A stretch of DNA of 64,000 nucleotides from Armatimonadota bacterium (lineage in GTDB: Bacteria; Armatimonadota; Fimbriimonadia; Fimbriimonadales; Fimbriimonadaceae). The stretch covers positions 24,231-88,230 of the forward strand of contig JAGQUX010000006.1 in NCBI GenBank assembly GCA_020438215.1. Reading direction: 5' to 3'. The notes beneath the pieces were generated by a model. It did not search any database, was not told where the DNA came from, and saw only the letters and a list, made by a program, of their open reading frames with translations. The translations under genes were made by a program, and so were the position numbers. Shown here in pieces: positions 24,518 through 32,011 of the stretch (position 1 is its first letter; each line of letters begins with the position of its first letter).

Positions 24518-25207
24518 TTATTTTACGAGTTCTTGTTTGAACTTGACGTTCATCTGCATACCGCCCATCGGCGCATTGTTCATGGTGCCTTCGGTTCGGA
24601 CAATCAGACCGGACTTAATGTCAACGTATTGATGCCCAGCACCGGATGCTGCCATCGATCCTTCGGTTTCTTGGACGCTGTACTTGATCTTGTAGCAATC
24701 ATGATCAAGTACTTTTTCCGTACCAACGATCTCAAAATTGAACTTGACCGGAGGGACACCGATCGTTTTGTTGGCATCGACCGCGTATTCCCACTTGTGG
24801 CCAACTTCAACTTCATTTTCTGGATAGATAAACGCGGCCAGGTTACTAAACCGGTAGGAATCCGAGGAGTTGTCGTCGCCCTGAATCAACGTAATGTAGC
24901 CACGATTGTTTCGGGATACTTCAGCAGTCGTGTCTTCACCAGCGGGCATTTCCCCGTCACCCATGTCAATCACTTGATTCGACATGGATTCAGAGACCAC
25001 ATATGATCCGTCTGCTTTGACTTCCTTGATGACTTCCTTCGCATTCGCGCGGAACTGCATTTCCGCGCCCATCATGTCAACGGTTGCAGAGAGTTTCCAG
25101 CTATGCGTTTCGCCTGCCTTCATTGCCCGTTTCAGCGGAGCAGGAGCCAAAGCCATTGCCGATGCGCCGATCATCAGCGCGCAGAGTGAGAGAGAAATTG
25201 TCTTCAT
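24518..25207 (-). CDS. Secreted protein, paralogue of the adjacent 23711-24406 gene
   Basis: About 229 residues with a signal peptide (MKTISLSLCALMIGASAMA, then LAPAPL). Shared features with its neighbour: YPENEVEVGHKWEYAVD, EIVGTEKVLDHDCYKIKYSVQETEG, YVDIKSGLIVRTEGTMNNAP. ATG 25207 is preferred to ATG 25213 because GAGG is 6 bases upstream of it. The repeated plan indicates a local duplication with fairly strong divergence. Function unknown; periplasmic or secreted. Confidence 0.75.
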   Translation of the reverse strand: MKTISLSLCALMIGASAMALAPAPLKRAMKAGETHSWKLSATVDMMGAEMQFRANAKEVIKEVKADGSYVVSESMSNQVIDMGDGEMPAGEDTTAEVSRNNRGYITLIQGDDNSSDSYRFSNLAAFIYPENEVEVGHKWEYAVDANKTIGVPPVKFNFEIVGTEKVLDHDCYKIKYSVQETEGSMAASGAGHQYVDIKSGLIVRTEGTMNNAPMGGMQMNVKFKQELVK

Positions 25208-25311
25208 GGTCATCCTCTTGACAGGAAAACAATACTAGATGGTTCCGCAGTTAGTTTCGAAACTTCGCCAAACCCGGACTTTCACTCCTTTCCCATCGTA
25301 TTGGAAAAGAT

Positions 25312-25542
25312 ATGGCGAATTTTGGAAAAGCGGTTGTCGTTTTTGGGGGAGTTGCCATTGTCTTGGGATTAATCATCTGGGGGCTTGGGGCACTTTTCCC
25401 AGATTTGAAGCCAGGGCGGCTACCCGGCGATATAGCCATTGAGCGGGACGGATTCCGCGCATATATCCCGATCACCAGTATGATTGTGCTGAGCCTGATC
25501 CTGACTGGAATCATGTGGCTCATAGGATCGATTCGCCGTTGA
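25312..25542 (+). CDS. DUF2905-family small membrane protein
   Basis: A 76-residue protein with two transmembrane helices (~5-28 and ~52-72) joined by the LKPGRLPGDIAIERDGFRAYIPITS hinge typical of DUF2905. Family function is unknown. ATG 25312 follows TTGGAAAAG. It overlaps the HAD gene by 4 bases. Confidence 0.88.
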   Translation: MANFGKAVVVFGGVAIVLGLIIWGLGALFPDLKPGRLPGDIAIERDGFRAYIPITSMIVLSLILTGIMWLIGSIRR

Positions 25543-26243
25543 ATATAAAAGCTATTAGTTTCGATTGCGCCCATACGCTGATGGATGTAAATTGGCAACC
25601 CGAGCAAGTTGCCTTGGAAGCAGCTTTTCAGGCTGGATTAAAGTTGGATCAGCAAGTGGCGGGCGAACAATACATGCGCCTCCTTGGGTCACGGTGGGCG
25701 GACTATCTTCAGCGCAACTTGGGTGGCGATCAATCGAAAACTGACGCCTTCTGGGAAGAAATCACCGAAGATTGGCTCACTGGGCTCGGGCAATCAACTT
25801 CAATTCGGGATGAGATCATCAGCCACGCCAACAAAATCTTATTTGGAACGAACAGTCAAGTTTTTGTTTTGTACTCGGACACCGTCAGTGCATTAGAAAA
25901 ATTGAACTCGATGGGCATTCCACTTTGCGTGATCAGTAACTGGGATATCTCGCTTTTTCGGGCGCTAGAAATGCACAACTTGGCCAAACATTTTGAGTTC
26001 GCTCTCGCATCCCACGTTGAAGGTTTTGAGAAGCCAGACCCCCGTCTCTTCCAACATGCTTCCGATAAGCTCGGGCTAGAACCCCGCGAAATCCTGCATA
26101 TCGGCGACAACCCTCGTGACGACGTTGCAGGAGCGCGTGATTTTGGAATGAAGGCACTCCTGCTAGATCGATCAGCCGAAGAATCAAGCGGACACACGAT
26201 TCGCTCCCTCACCGAAATCCCTGCTTTACTCGATACGCTATGA
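25539..26243 (+). CDS. HAD-family hydrolase
   Basis: About 234 residues. HAD motifs: I, ISFDCAHTLMDV, where the second aspartate of DxD is replaced by alanine-histidine (DCAHT); II, VISNWD; III/IV, EKPDPRLF and HIGDNPRDDVAGARDFGM. The nucleophile Asp is present but the general acid/base Asp+2 is Ala, so phosphatase activity may be altered. TTG 25539 overlapping the previous stop is the likely start; GTG 25515 is the alternative. It overlaps queA by 4 bases. Confidence 0.82.
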   Translation: MNIKAISFDCAHTLMDVNWQPEQVALEAAFQAGLKLDQQVAGEQYMRLLGSRWADYLQRNLGGDQSKTDAFWEEITEDWLTGLGQSTSIRDEIISHANKILFGTNSQVFVLYSDTVSALEKLNSMGIPLCVISNWDISLFRALEMHNLAKHFEFALASHVEGFEKPDPRLFQHASDKLGLEPREILHIGDNPRDDVAGARDFGMKALLLDRSAEESSGHTIRSLTEIPALLDTL

Positions 26244-27250
26244 ACATCTCGGATTTCGACTACGAACTCCCGGAAGAGTTGATCGCCCAAACCGCGATTG
26301 AACCCCGCTCAAGCTCGCGCCTCCTTCATATTGATAAGGCGAGCGGCGAAATTTATCACCGACAGTTTCTGGATTGTATTGACCTGTTGGAATCCGACGA
26401 CCTGCTAGTCCTGAACGAAACCCGGGTCACGGCCCGACGCGTATTCGGGCAAAAAGCTACCGGCGGGCAAGTGGAGTTCCTCATCCTCCGCCAGATCAAA
26501 AATCACGAAGTGCTGGCAATGGCAAAACCGGCAAAGCGATTGAAAGTTGGCGCTCGCATTCGCCTGGAATCCGGGGAAGAGGTGGAGGTCACGGGTGAGC
26601 TTGAGAGTGGAATCCGGCAAATCAAGTTCTTGGAATCCCAGAATCTCGGTAAAACTCTGGGAAAACTGGGGCGAATCCCGCTTCCACCGTACATTCACAC
26701 TCTCTTAGAAGACGAAGAGCGATACCAAACCACTTACTCCAGCATCGGCGGGAGTGCCGCCGCTCCCACCGCTGGGCTCCACTTCACCGCTGAGGTTTTT
26801 GAACAACTCAGCAAAAAGGGGGTGCAGTTCACCAAGGTCAGCTTGGATGTCGGCCTCGACACTTTCCGACCGATCATGGCGGAAACGACTGAAGCCCACG
26901 AAATGCATGGCGAAACCTGTCGGGTCGGTGCGGAAACTGTCTCAGCCATCCAAAATTGCGCTGGACGGGTCATCGCAGTAGGGACTACGTCCGTACGCAC
27001 TATCGAAAGTTTTTCAAAAGGGCACAGGCAATTATCCGAGGGAGAAATGTCCACCCATCTATTCATCACTCCTGGATATCAATGGCGAACTATTGACGGA
27101 ATGTTCACAAACTTCCATATGCCACGCACAACAATGTTATTGATGCTCGCAGCCCTCTGCGGAAAGAGTGCACTCTTGTCTGCTTATGACCAAGCGGTCA
27201 AAAACCGGTACCGATTCCTCAGTTTGGGGGACTCCATGCTCATCTTGTGA
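26240..27250 (+). CDS. queA: S-adenosylmethionine:tRNA ribosyltransferase-isomerase QueA
   Basis: QueA transfers and isomerises the ribosyl group of SAM onto preQ1-modified tRNA to give epoxyqueuosine. The 336-residue protein has the family signatures: FDYELPEELIAQ.P.EPR-like opening (here TAIEPRSSSRLLH), LNETRV, GRIPLPPYI, GSAAAPTAGLHFT and TSVRTIES. Length matches the family. Its ATG overlaps the HAD gene. A putative leader of the next gene begins shortly after. Confidence 0.95.
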   Translation: MNISDFDYELPEELIAQTAIEPRSSSRLLHIDKASGEIYHRQFLDCIDLLESDDLLVLNETRVTARRVFGQKATGGQVEFLILRQIKNHEVLAMAKPAKRLKVGARIRLESGEEVEVTGELESGIRQIKFLESQNLGKTLGKLGRIPLPPYIHTLLEDEERYQTTYSSIGGSAAAPTAGLHFTAEVFEQLSKKGVQFTKVSLDVGLDTFRPIMAETTEAHEMHGETCRVGAETVSAIQNCAGRVIAVGTTSVRTIESFSKGHRQLSEGEMSTHLFITPGYQWRTIDGMFTNFHMPRTTMLLMLAALCGKSALLSAYDQAVKNRYRFLSLGDSMLIL

Positions 27251-27302
27251 AAGGAAGGGTCCAGATATTGCGCCCGTTGTGTATCATATCGGACGCACCA
27301 CT

Positions 27303-27806
27303 ATGTCTACGACCAAGGAATTCGATCCGCTCGCTTATATCGAAAATTCATTTGTTGATACAAACGGGAAAAACAAGTCAAAAAAGCGGTCTTCACAGTT
27401 GGAGAATACGGGCAAGTTCCGCAAAACCCAGCTCAGCGCACCCCGACCGCGTCGTAGCAAGAAGGTGGAAGAAACTCCCGTTCTTGATGACGATCTGAAA
27501 GACATCTTGGAAATGATGCCCAAGGCCGTCGAATTCCTAGGCCAGTTCTTCACCGATAACGTTACCAGCAAGTACTACCAAGGCGAGTTCAAAGAAAATC
27601 GAAGCGAACTCATTCGCCGCTTGCTCGATCCAGAATTGACACTCGAAGAAACATCACGCCTTCTCGGTGTTTGCCCAGCAACAGTTCGACGCTACACCAA
27701 CCGCGGATGGCTGGCTCACCACCGAACAAAAGGCGGTCAGCGACGTTTTCGGCTCTCTGGCGTTGTAAAATTCGTAGAAGAACACGGGCGACTGCCTGAG
27801 GAGTAA
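27303..27806 (+). CDS. Helix-turn-helix (MerR/excisionase-type) regulator
   Basis: A 167-residue protein. The N-terminal ~60 residues are basic, Lys/Ser-rich and probably disordered. Residues ~65-110 are acidic and helical. The C-terminal ~50 residues hold a winged HTH: LTLEETSRLLGVCPATVRRYTNRGWL then HHRTKGGQRRFRLSGVVKFVEEHG, as in excisionase and MerR-like DNA-binding domains. The KGGQRRF wing is typical of MerR-like regulators. ATG 27303 lacks a clear ribosome-binding site; TATCAT lies 15 bases upstream. Targets unknown. Confidence 0.82.
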   Translation: MSTTKEFDPLAYIENSFVDTNGKNKSKKRSSQLENTGKFRKTQLSAPRPRRSKKVEETPVLDDDLKDILEMMPKAVEFLGQFFTDNVTSKYYQGEFKENRSELIRRLLDPELTLEETSRLLGVCPATVRRYTNRGWLAHHRTKGGQRRFRLSGVVKFVEEHGRLPEE

Positions 27807-27813
27807 CACTTTA

Positions 27814-29004
27814 TTGAAAGAATCGGCAAGGCCCCTGAGAATCGCAATATTCTCTGATAGTGCCCTCCCGATTCTGAACGGGGTGAGCGTGAGCATTGAT
27901 CAGCTCATGCGACAGTTACGGGCGGAAGGACATTCCGTCCATCTCTTTACGTCGGGCACCTACAATTATTCCGAGGCAGATCCCAACATCCACCGGTTCT
28001 GGGCGGTCGAGACACCGTTTGCCAAGGGCTACCCCTTCTCCACCCCACCGTTCTATCCGATGCTACGCGAATTTCGCAAGCATCGCTTCGATTTGGTTCA
28101 CACCCACACGCCGTTTACGGTTGGCATGGTGGGGCTCCGCTGGGCTGAATCTCACAATCTGCCGGTCGTCAGCACTTATCACACCCATTACGACAAGTAT
28201 TCGCACTATGTCCCGCTGATTCCCCGAGCGTACACGCGCTACAAAATCGCCAAGCACACCAACTTTTATTACAACAGCGTGGATCATGTGATCACGCCGA
28301 GTGATGCCTCGTTCAGGTGGCTGAAACGGCACTCGGTTCATACTCCGACAACAGTAATCCCAACCGGGATTCCAGTTCCACCTATGCTTGATGGTGCGCT
28401 TTGCCGCGCCAAACTCAATGCGCCCGTTGATCAGAAGGTTTTGCTTTATGTTGGGCGTGTCGCAATTGAAAAGAACATTGGCAGGCTTCTAGAGGCCTGC
28501 GCGAAGCTATTCCCAACTGATCCACGGCTTACCCTTTGGGTGGTGGGTGATGGTCCAGCAAAAGAGCGATTTATGGCTCAGGCACGTGACCTTGAAATTG
28601 GGGATCGGGTCAAGTTCTGGGGAGCGGTGCCTCGAAGCGATCTCGATCCGTTTTATGCCGCCGCTGATCTATTCACCTTCCCAAGCGTGACCGAAACTCA
28701 GGGCCTGGTTGTTGTTGAAGCGATGTCGCACGGGTTGCCTGCGGTTGTCATTCATGGGGGTGGGGCGAGCCACTCCGTCAAAGAAGGAATTAATGGACTG
28801 GTCGTTCAAAATACAACGGATCAGTTTGCCGATGCCATCCGTCAAGTGATTGAGGAAAGCTCACTTTATGATTCCATGTGCATCGAAGCCGCACAAACCG
28901 CGAAGGAGTATTCGGTTCCCGAGATGGTGCGGAAAGTGATCGGCGTTTACCACAGCGTCCTCGGGGAGGAACCAGTAGTTCCGGAGGAAGTTCGTGTCCT
29001 CTGA
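27814..29004 (+). CDS. Glycosyltransferase family 4
   Basis: A 396-residue GT-B retaining enzyme. The N-terminal domain opens RIAIFSDSALPILNGVSVSIDQL, with HTHTPFTVG (~90) and STYHTHYDKYSHYVP (~113), as in diacylglycerol or phosphatidylinositol sugar transferases (GT4). The C-terminal domain has LYVGRVAIEKNIG, and FPSVTETQGLVVVEAMSHGLPAV holds the EX7E motif. Substrate is probably a glycolipid; that is inference. TTG 27814 follows GAGGAG at the end of the regulator gene. It overlaps the membrane protein gene downstream by 11 bases. Confidence 0.87.
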   Translation: MKESARPLRIAIFSDSALPILNGVSVSIDQLMRQLRAEGHSVHLFTSGTYNYSEADPNIHRFWAVETPFAKGYPFSTPPFYPMLREFRKHRFDLVHTHTPFTVGMVGLRWAESHNLPVVSTYHTHYDKYSHYVPLIPRAYTRYKIAKHTNFYYNSVDHVITPSDASFRWLKRHSVHTPTTVIPTGIPVPPMLDGALCRAKLNAPVDQKVLLYVGRVAIEKNIGRLLEACAKLFPTDPRLTLWVVGDGPAKERFMAQARDLEIGDRVKFWGAVPRSDLDPFYAAADLFTFPSVTETQGLVVVEAMSHGLPAVVIHGGGASHSVKEGINGLVVQNTTDQFADAIRQVIEESSLYDSMCIEAAQTAKEYSVPEMVRKVIGVYHSVLGEEPVVPEEVRVL

Positions 29005-29956
29005 AGCAACTCTCGCCGAAATGCATGAGGAAAAGGAATCCAGCCAGCTTTGGTTCTGGCTGACATTGCTTGGGCTCTTTCTACTTCGCGTGGCAATGGG
29101 ATTTGTTGGCGTCTCGCCTGCTTTAGCCCAACCTCTAACGTTTGTCACTGCCGCCATCATCATGGGAGCGTCGTTCTTTGCACTGTTCCAGGGCGCAAAA
29201 GGGCTCTGGACAGCTCTCAAAGGGTTTATCTTTATCGGCATCGGTGTTCTGCTTCACGGCGGCGGGATCATCTTGATGAACGGACTCAAGCTCCAAGGCG
29301 CGCCTGGAGTCTTTGTGGAGGTGTTCATCCAAATGGGGGTTCTGATCTGGTGCATGGGCTTAGGAGCTCTAGTTGCCATCCTCATCAAAGAGAAAAACCT
29401 CATCCTGCCTGTTGCGATCTTCCTGGCTGGGTTTGACGCTTTCCTCATCCTGACGCCAACTACCCCAATGGCGCAGATCGCGCAAAAGAATCCGGAGATT
29501 GTCGGCAATATTGGAATGACTGTTCCACAAGTCAAAGTCCAAACTCCAGATGAAGAGCCAAAAGCAGGAATTGTTGATCTCGCCTACGCTGGCCCGGCCG
29601 ATCTCTTCTTCGCAGCGACATTCTTTGTCTGTCTTTATCGTTACAAAATGAAAGCGAAAAAGACCGCTTTGATTCTCGGCCCAATCCTGTTCCTTTATCT
29701 CATTCTCGTGATGAGTGTGGGCATCCCACTGCCCGCTCTTGTTCCTATTGGACTGACTGTTCTATTAGTCAACGCTGGCGAGTTCAAGCTCAAAAAGGAT
29801 GAGAAACTCGCGGTGGGGTTTGTGGCGTTGATCGCTCTCGGGCTGGCGGGATTTGGGCTCTATAAGCGCGCCACTTACAAGCCACCTGCTGAAGAAGAGA
29901 CCACTCTTGAACTTCCCGGCGGCACTCCTCCACCAGAACTACAATCTCAGCCTTGA
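28994..29956 (+). CDS. Hypothetical polytopic membrane protein
   Basis: A 320-residue protein with about eight transmembrane helices (from ~16 to ~290) and a short proline/glutamate-rich tail. GTG 28994 is inside the end of the glycosyltransferase gene, so it is coupled and may work with it, for example in glycolipid metabolism. No recognisable family motif. The 3' end overlaps the convergent HMG-CoA lyase gene by 10 bases. Confidence 0.75.
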   Translation: MSSEATLAEMHEEKESSQLWFWLTLLGLFLLRVAMGFVGVSPALAQPLTFVTAAIIMGASFFALFQGAKGLWTALKGFIFIGIGVLLHGGGIILMNGLKLQGAPGVFVEVFIQMGVLIWCMGLGALVAILIKEKNLILPVAIFLAGFDAFLILTPTTPMAQIAQKNPEIVGNIGMTVPQVKVQTPDEEPKAGIVDLAYAGPADLFFAATFFVCLYRYKMKAKKTALILGPILFLYLILVMSVGIPLPALVPIGLTVLLVNAGEFKLKKDEKLAVGFVALIALGLAGFGLYKRATYKPPAEEETTLELPGGTPPPELQSQP

Positions 29957-30855
29957 CAAGCAGACAAAACTGCCTGATGCACTTTGCTCGGTGAAGTGCG
30001 CCCGAGTTCCTGCCAAATCGGCTCGGAAGCAAGTGCGAGTTTAGAGAGATCAACCCCAGTTTGTACACCGCTCCGCTCCAAGAAATAGACTAAATCTTCC
30101 ATCGCGAGATTGCCACCAGCTCCCGGGGCATAGGGACATCCACCAAGCCCACCTGCGCTCGCGTCAAACGAACGGTAGCCACGTCGCCACATTGCCTCTA
30201 CATTCGCGATCGCTGTCCCGCGCGTATCGTGGAAGTGCCAGGCAATCATTTCGACATCAATCGAATCTTCCAAAACATGAGCTAAAGCTTCGACTTCTGC
30301 CGGCACAGCAACTCCAATCGTCTCACCCAAGCAGATTTCATTGACACCCATTTGAGCAAGCTCCATGACCACTGGTTTGACTTGATCGGGGGCAACGCGA
30401 CCTTCGTACGGGCACTCGATGACAGTCGAAACGTATCCTCGTACAAAGCCTTTTGGGTGCACTTTCCGGAATTCAGTCATGATCTCGCGGAAATTCGCGA
30501 GCGATTCAGCAATAGTCGCATTAATATTTTTCTTGGTGAAAGACTCGCTAGCGGCGGTAAACAGTGCAATCCGGTCGATTCCCGTCTCAAGGGCACGCTC
30601 CAAGCCCTTCTGGTTCGGTACGAGGGCAGAATACAATGCGCCGCGATCCATCGGCAAAGCCGCAATCAGATCCATCGCGTCCCCAAGCTGGGGCACCCAC
30701 TTCGGCGAAACAAAACTTGTGATTTCAATCTCTCGAAGCCCAGAGTCCAGTAAGCAATTGATGAAAGACAGCTTGGATTCGGTGGAAATTGGCGTCTTCT
30801 CGTTTTGGAGCCCATCTCGCGGGCCGACTTCAATCAATCGTACAGCAGAGGGCAT
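29947..30855 (-). CDS. Hydroxymethylglutaryl-CoA lyase family protein
   Basis: HMG-CoA lyase splits HMG-CoA into acetoacetate and acetyl-CoA in leucine catabolism. The 302-residue protein has the family hallmarks: VRLIEVGPRDGLQNEK (~5-20), EITSFVSPKWVPQLGD, HFHDTRGTA (metal-binding His pair, ~204) and the GGLGGCPYAPGAGGN catalytic-cysteine loop (~234). Its ATG overlaps the biotin-carrier stop by one base, forming a tight minus-strand operon with the biotin carrier, an amidase and an E2 subunit. Related MvaB-type enzymes could act on other 3-hydroxy-acyl-CoAs. Confidence 0.92.
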   Translation of the reverse strand: MPSAVRLIEVGPRDGLQNEKTPISTESKLSFINCLLDSGLREIEITSFVSPKWVPQLGDAMDLIAALPMDRGALYSALVPNQKGLERALETGIDRIALFTAASESFTKKNINATIAESLANFREIMTEFRKVHPKGFVRGYVSTVIECPYEGRVAPDQVKPVVMELAQMGVNEICLGETIGVAVPAEVEALAHVLEDSIDVEMIAWHFHDTRGTAIANVEAMWRRGYRSFDASAGGLGGCPYAPGAGGNLAMEDLVYFLERSGVQTGVDLSKLALASEPIWQELGRTSPSKVHQAVLSACQG

Positions 30856-31298
30856 TAGGCATCCCCTTCCGGTTCAACCAAAGCAAGAAGCTGTCCCTCT
30901 GCAACCTGGTCACCAACGGCAACATCAATCGACTTGACCTTGCCAGAAATCCCGACGGAAATGGATTGCTGCATTTTCATTGCCTCGAGAACTAGCAGCT
31001 TCTCACCCATTTCTACGCTATCGCCAACGGAGGCAGAGACTTCCACGATCTGACCTGGCATGGGGGCTCTCGCCTCACCAGAAGCAGCACCGCCCACTTT
31101 CGATCGACCACGAACAAATTTATTGAGAACATAAGTTTGACCGGCGTAGGAAACGTGAACGGTATCGCCTTTCTTGACGGCGAGGGCAGTTTTCATACCT
31201 TCGGGAGTGCGGACAAGAAGTCGATCCTTGCCCGGCTCTACAGTTACAGAATCCGTGACTTCGAGTTCAATTTCGTTGTCTCCGAGAATCCACTTCAT
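30855..31298 (-). CDS. Biotin carboxyl carrier protein (acyl-CoA carboxylase subunit type)
   Basis: A 147-residue free-standing carrier. Residues ~1-70 resemble the BT linker domain of methylcrotonyl/propionyl-CoA carboxylase alpha subunits. Residues ~75-143 are a biotinyl domain with the biotinylation motif EAMKM at 105-109 (Lys108). It should carry CO2 between a biotin carboxylase and a carboxyltransferase; neither partner is in this operon, although an AccC lies at 43171-44532. The neighbour HMG-CoA lyase suggests leucine or related branched-chain catabolism. Confidence 0.88.
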   Translation of the reverse strand: MKWILGDNEIELEVTDSVTVEPGKDRLLVRTPEGMKTALAVKKGDTVHVSYAGQTYVLNKFVRGRSKVGGAASGEARAPMPGQIVEVSASVGDSVEMGEKLLVLEAMKMQQSISVGISGKVKSIDVAVGDQVAEGQLLALVEPEGDA

Positions 31299-32011
31299 GC
31301 TCCAACCCCTATTTTTGACTTTTTGGCCTCTATCACGGCTTGGATGAAAGCGTCGAAGATTCTCGCAGATTCATCGACTTCGGTTCGCTCTGGGTGCCAC
31401 TGCAGACCAACGAACCAGCGTCCTTCGGTGGACTCGATTGCTTCAACCGTTCCATCTTCATGCCAAGCGACTTCCTTCAACCCATCGCCAACGCGATTAA
31501 CAGCCTGGTGGTGCCAAGACTTTCCTTGGGCAGAGTCCCCCACCATGTTGTGGAGCTTCGTTCCTGCCTCTACGCGGTAATCCTGAACCGGATCGCCTCG
31601 ATGACCGTCGTGTCCGAGTTGGTCCGGAATGTGCTGGTGAATGGTGCCCCCCTGAAGGATATTCACAAGTTGACAGCCGTAGCAAATTCCCAAAATCGGC
31701 GCTTCTGGACTGATTGATCTAAAGAGTTCAACTTCCGTGTCAGTTCGATCTTTGAACTCAGGCTGAGCTTCGGGATGCAACTCTTCGCCCCACATTTCCG
31801 AATCAAAATCTCCGCCACCTGGGATCACCCACCCATCAATGAGGGGAGCAATGGAAGCCACATCTGCTCCGGGTGGAATAAGTATCGGAGCCCCACCCGC
31901 CGCAATCACTCGATCCACATAGTCGCGCTCAATATAGTAACGACCATTCTCGCGCCCGCTTCGCGGGCTCGTCATCGCACTCGTTGTGATCGCAATGATG
32001 GGCAAGCTCAT
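31295..32011 (-). CDS. Class I glutamine amidotransferase-like peptidase C26 (PuuD-like)
   Basis: The 238-residue protein has the C26 gamma-glutamyl hydrolase fold: PIIAITTS opening, DGWVIPGGGDFD (~59), nucleophile elbow PILGICYGCQLVNILQGGT (~107-125; Cys in GICYG), then SWHHQAVNRVGDGL and VGLQWHPE (catalytic His). PuuD relatives hydrolyse gamma-glutamyl-GABA in putrescine degradation. Here it sits between an E2 subunit and a biotin carrier with 4-base overlaps, so the real substrate is uncertain. Confidence 0.87.
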   Translation of the reverse strand: MSLPIIAITTSAMTSPRSGRENGRYYIERDYVDRVIAAGGAPILIPPGADVASIAPLIDGWVIPGGGDFDSEMWGEELHPEAQPEFKDRTDTEVELFRSISPEAPILGICYGCQLVNILQGGTIHQHIPDQLGHDGHRGDPVQDYRVEAGTKLHNMVGDSAQGKSWHHQAVNRVGDGLKEVAWHEDGTVEAIESTEGRWFVGLQWHPERTEVDESARIFDAFIQAVIEAKKSKIGVGA

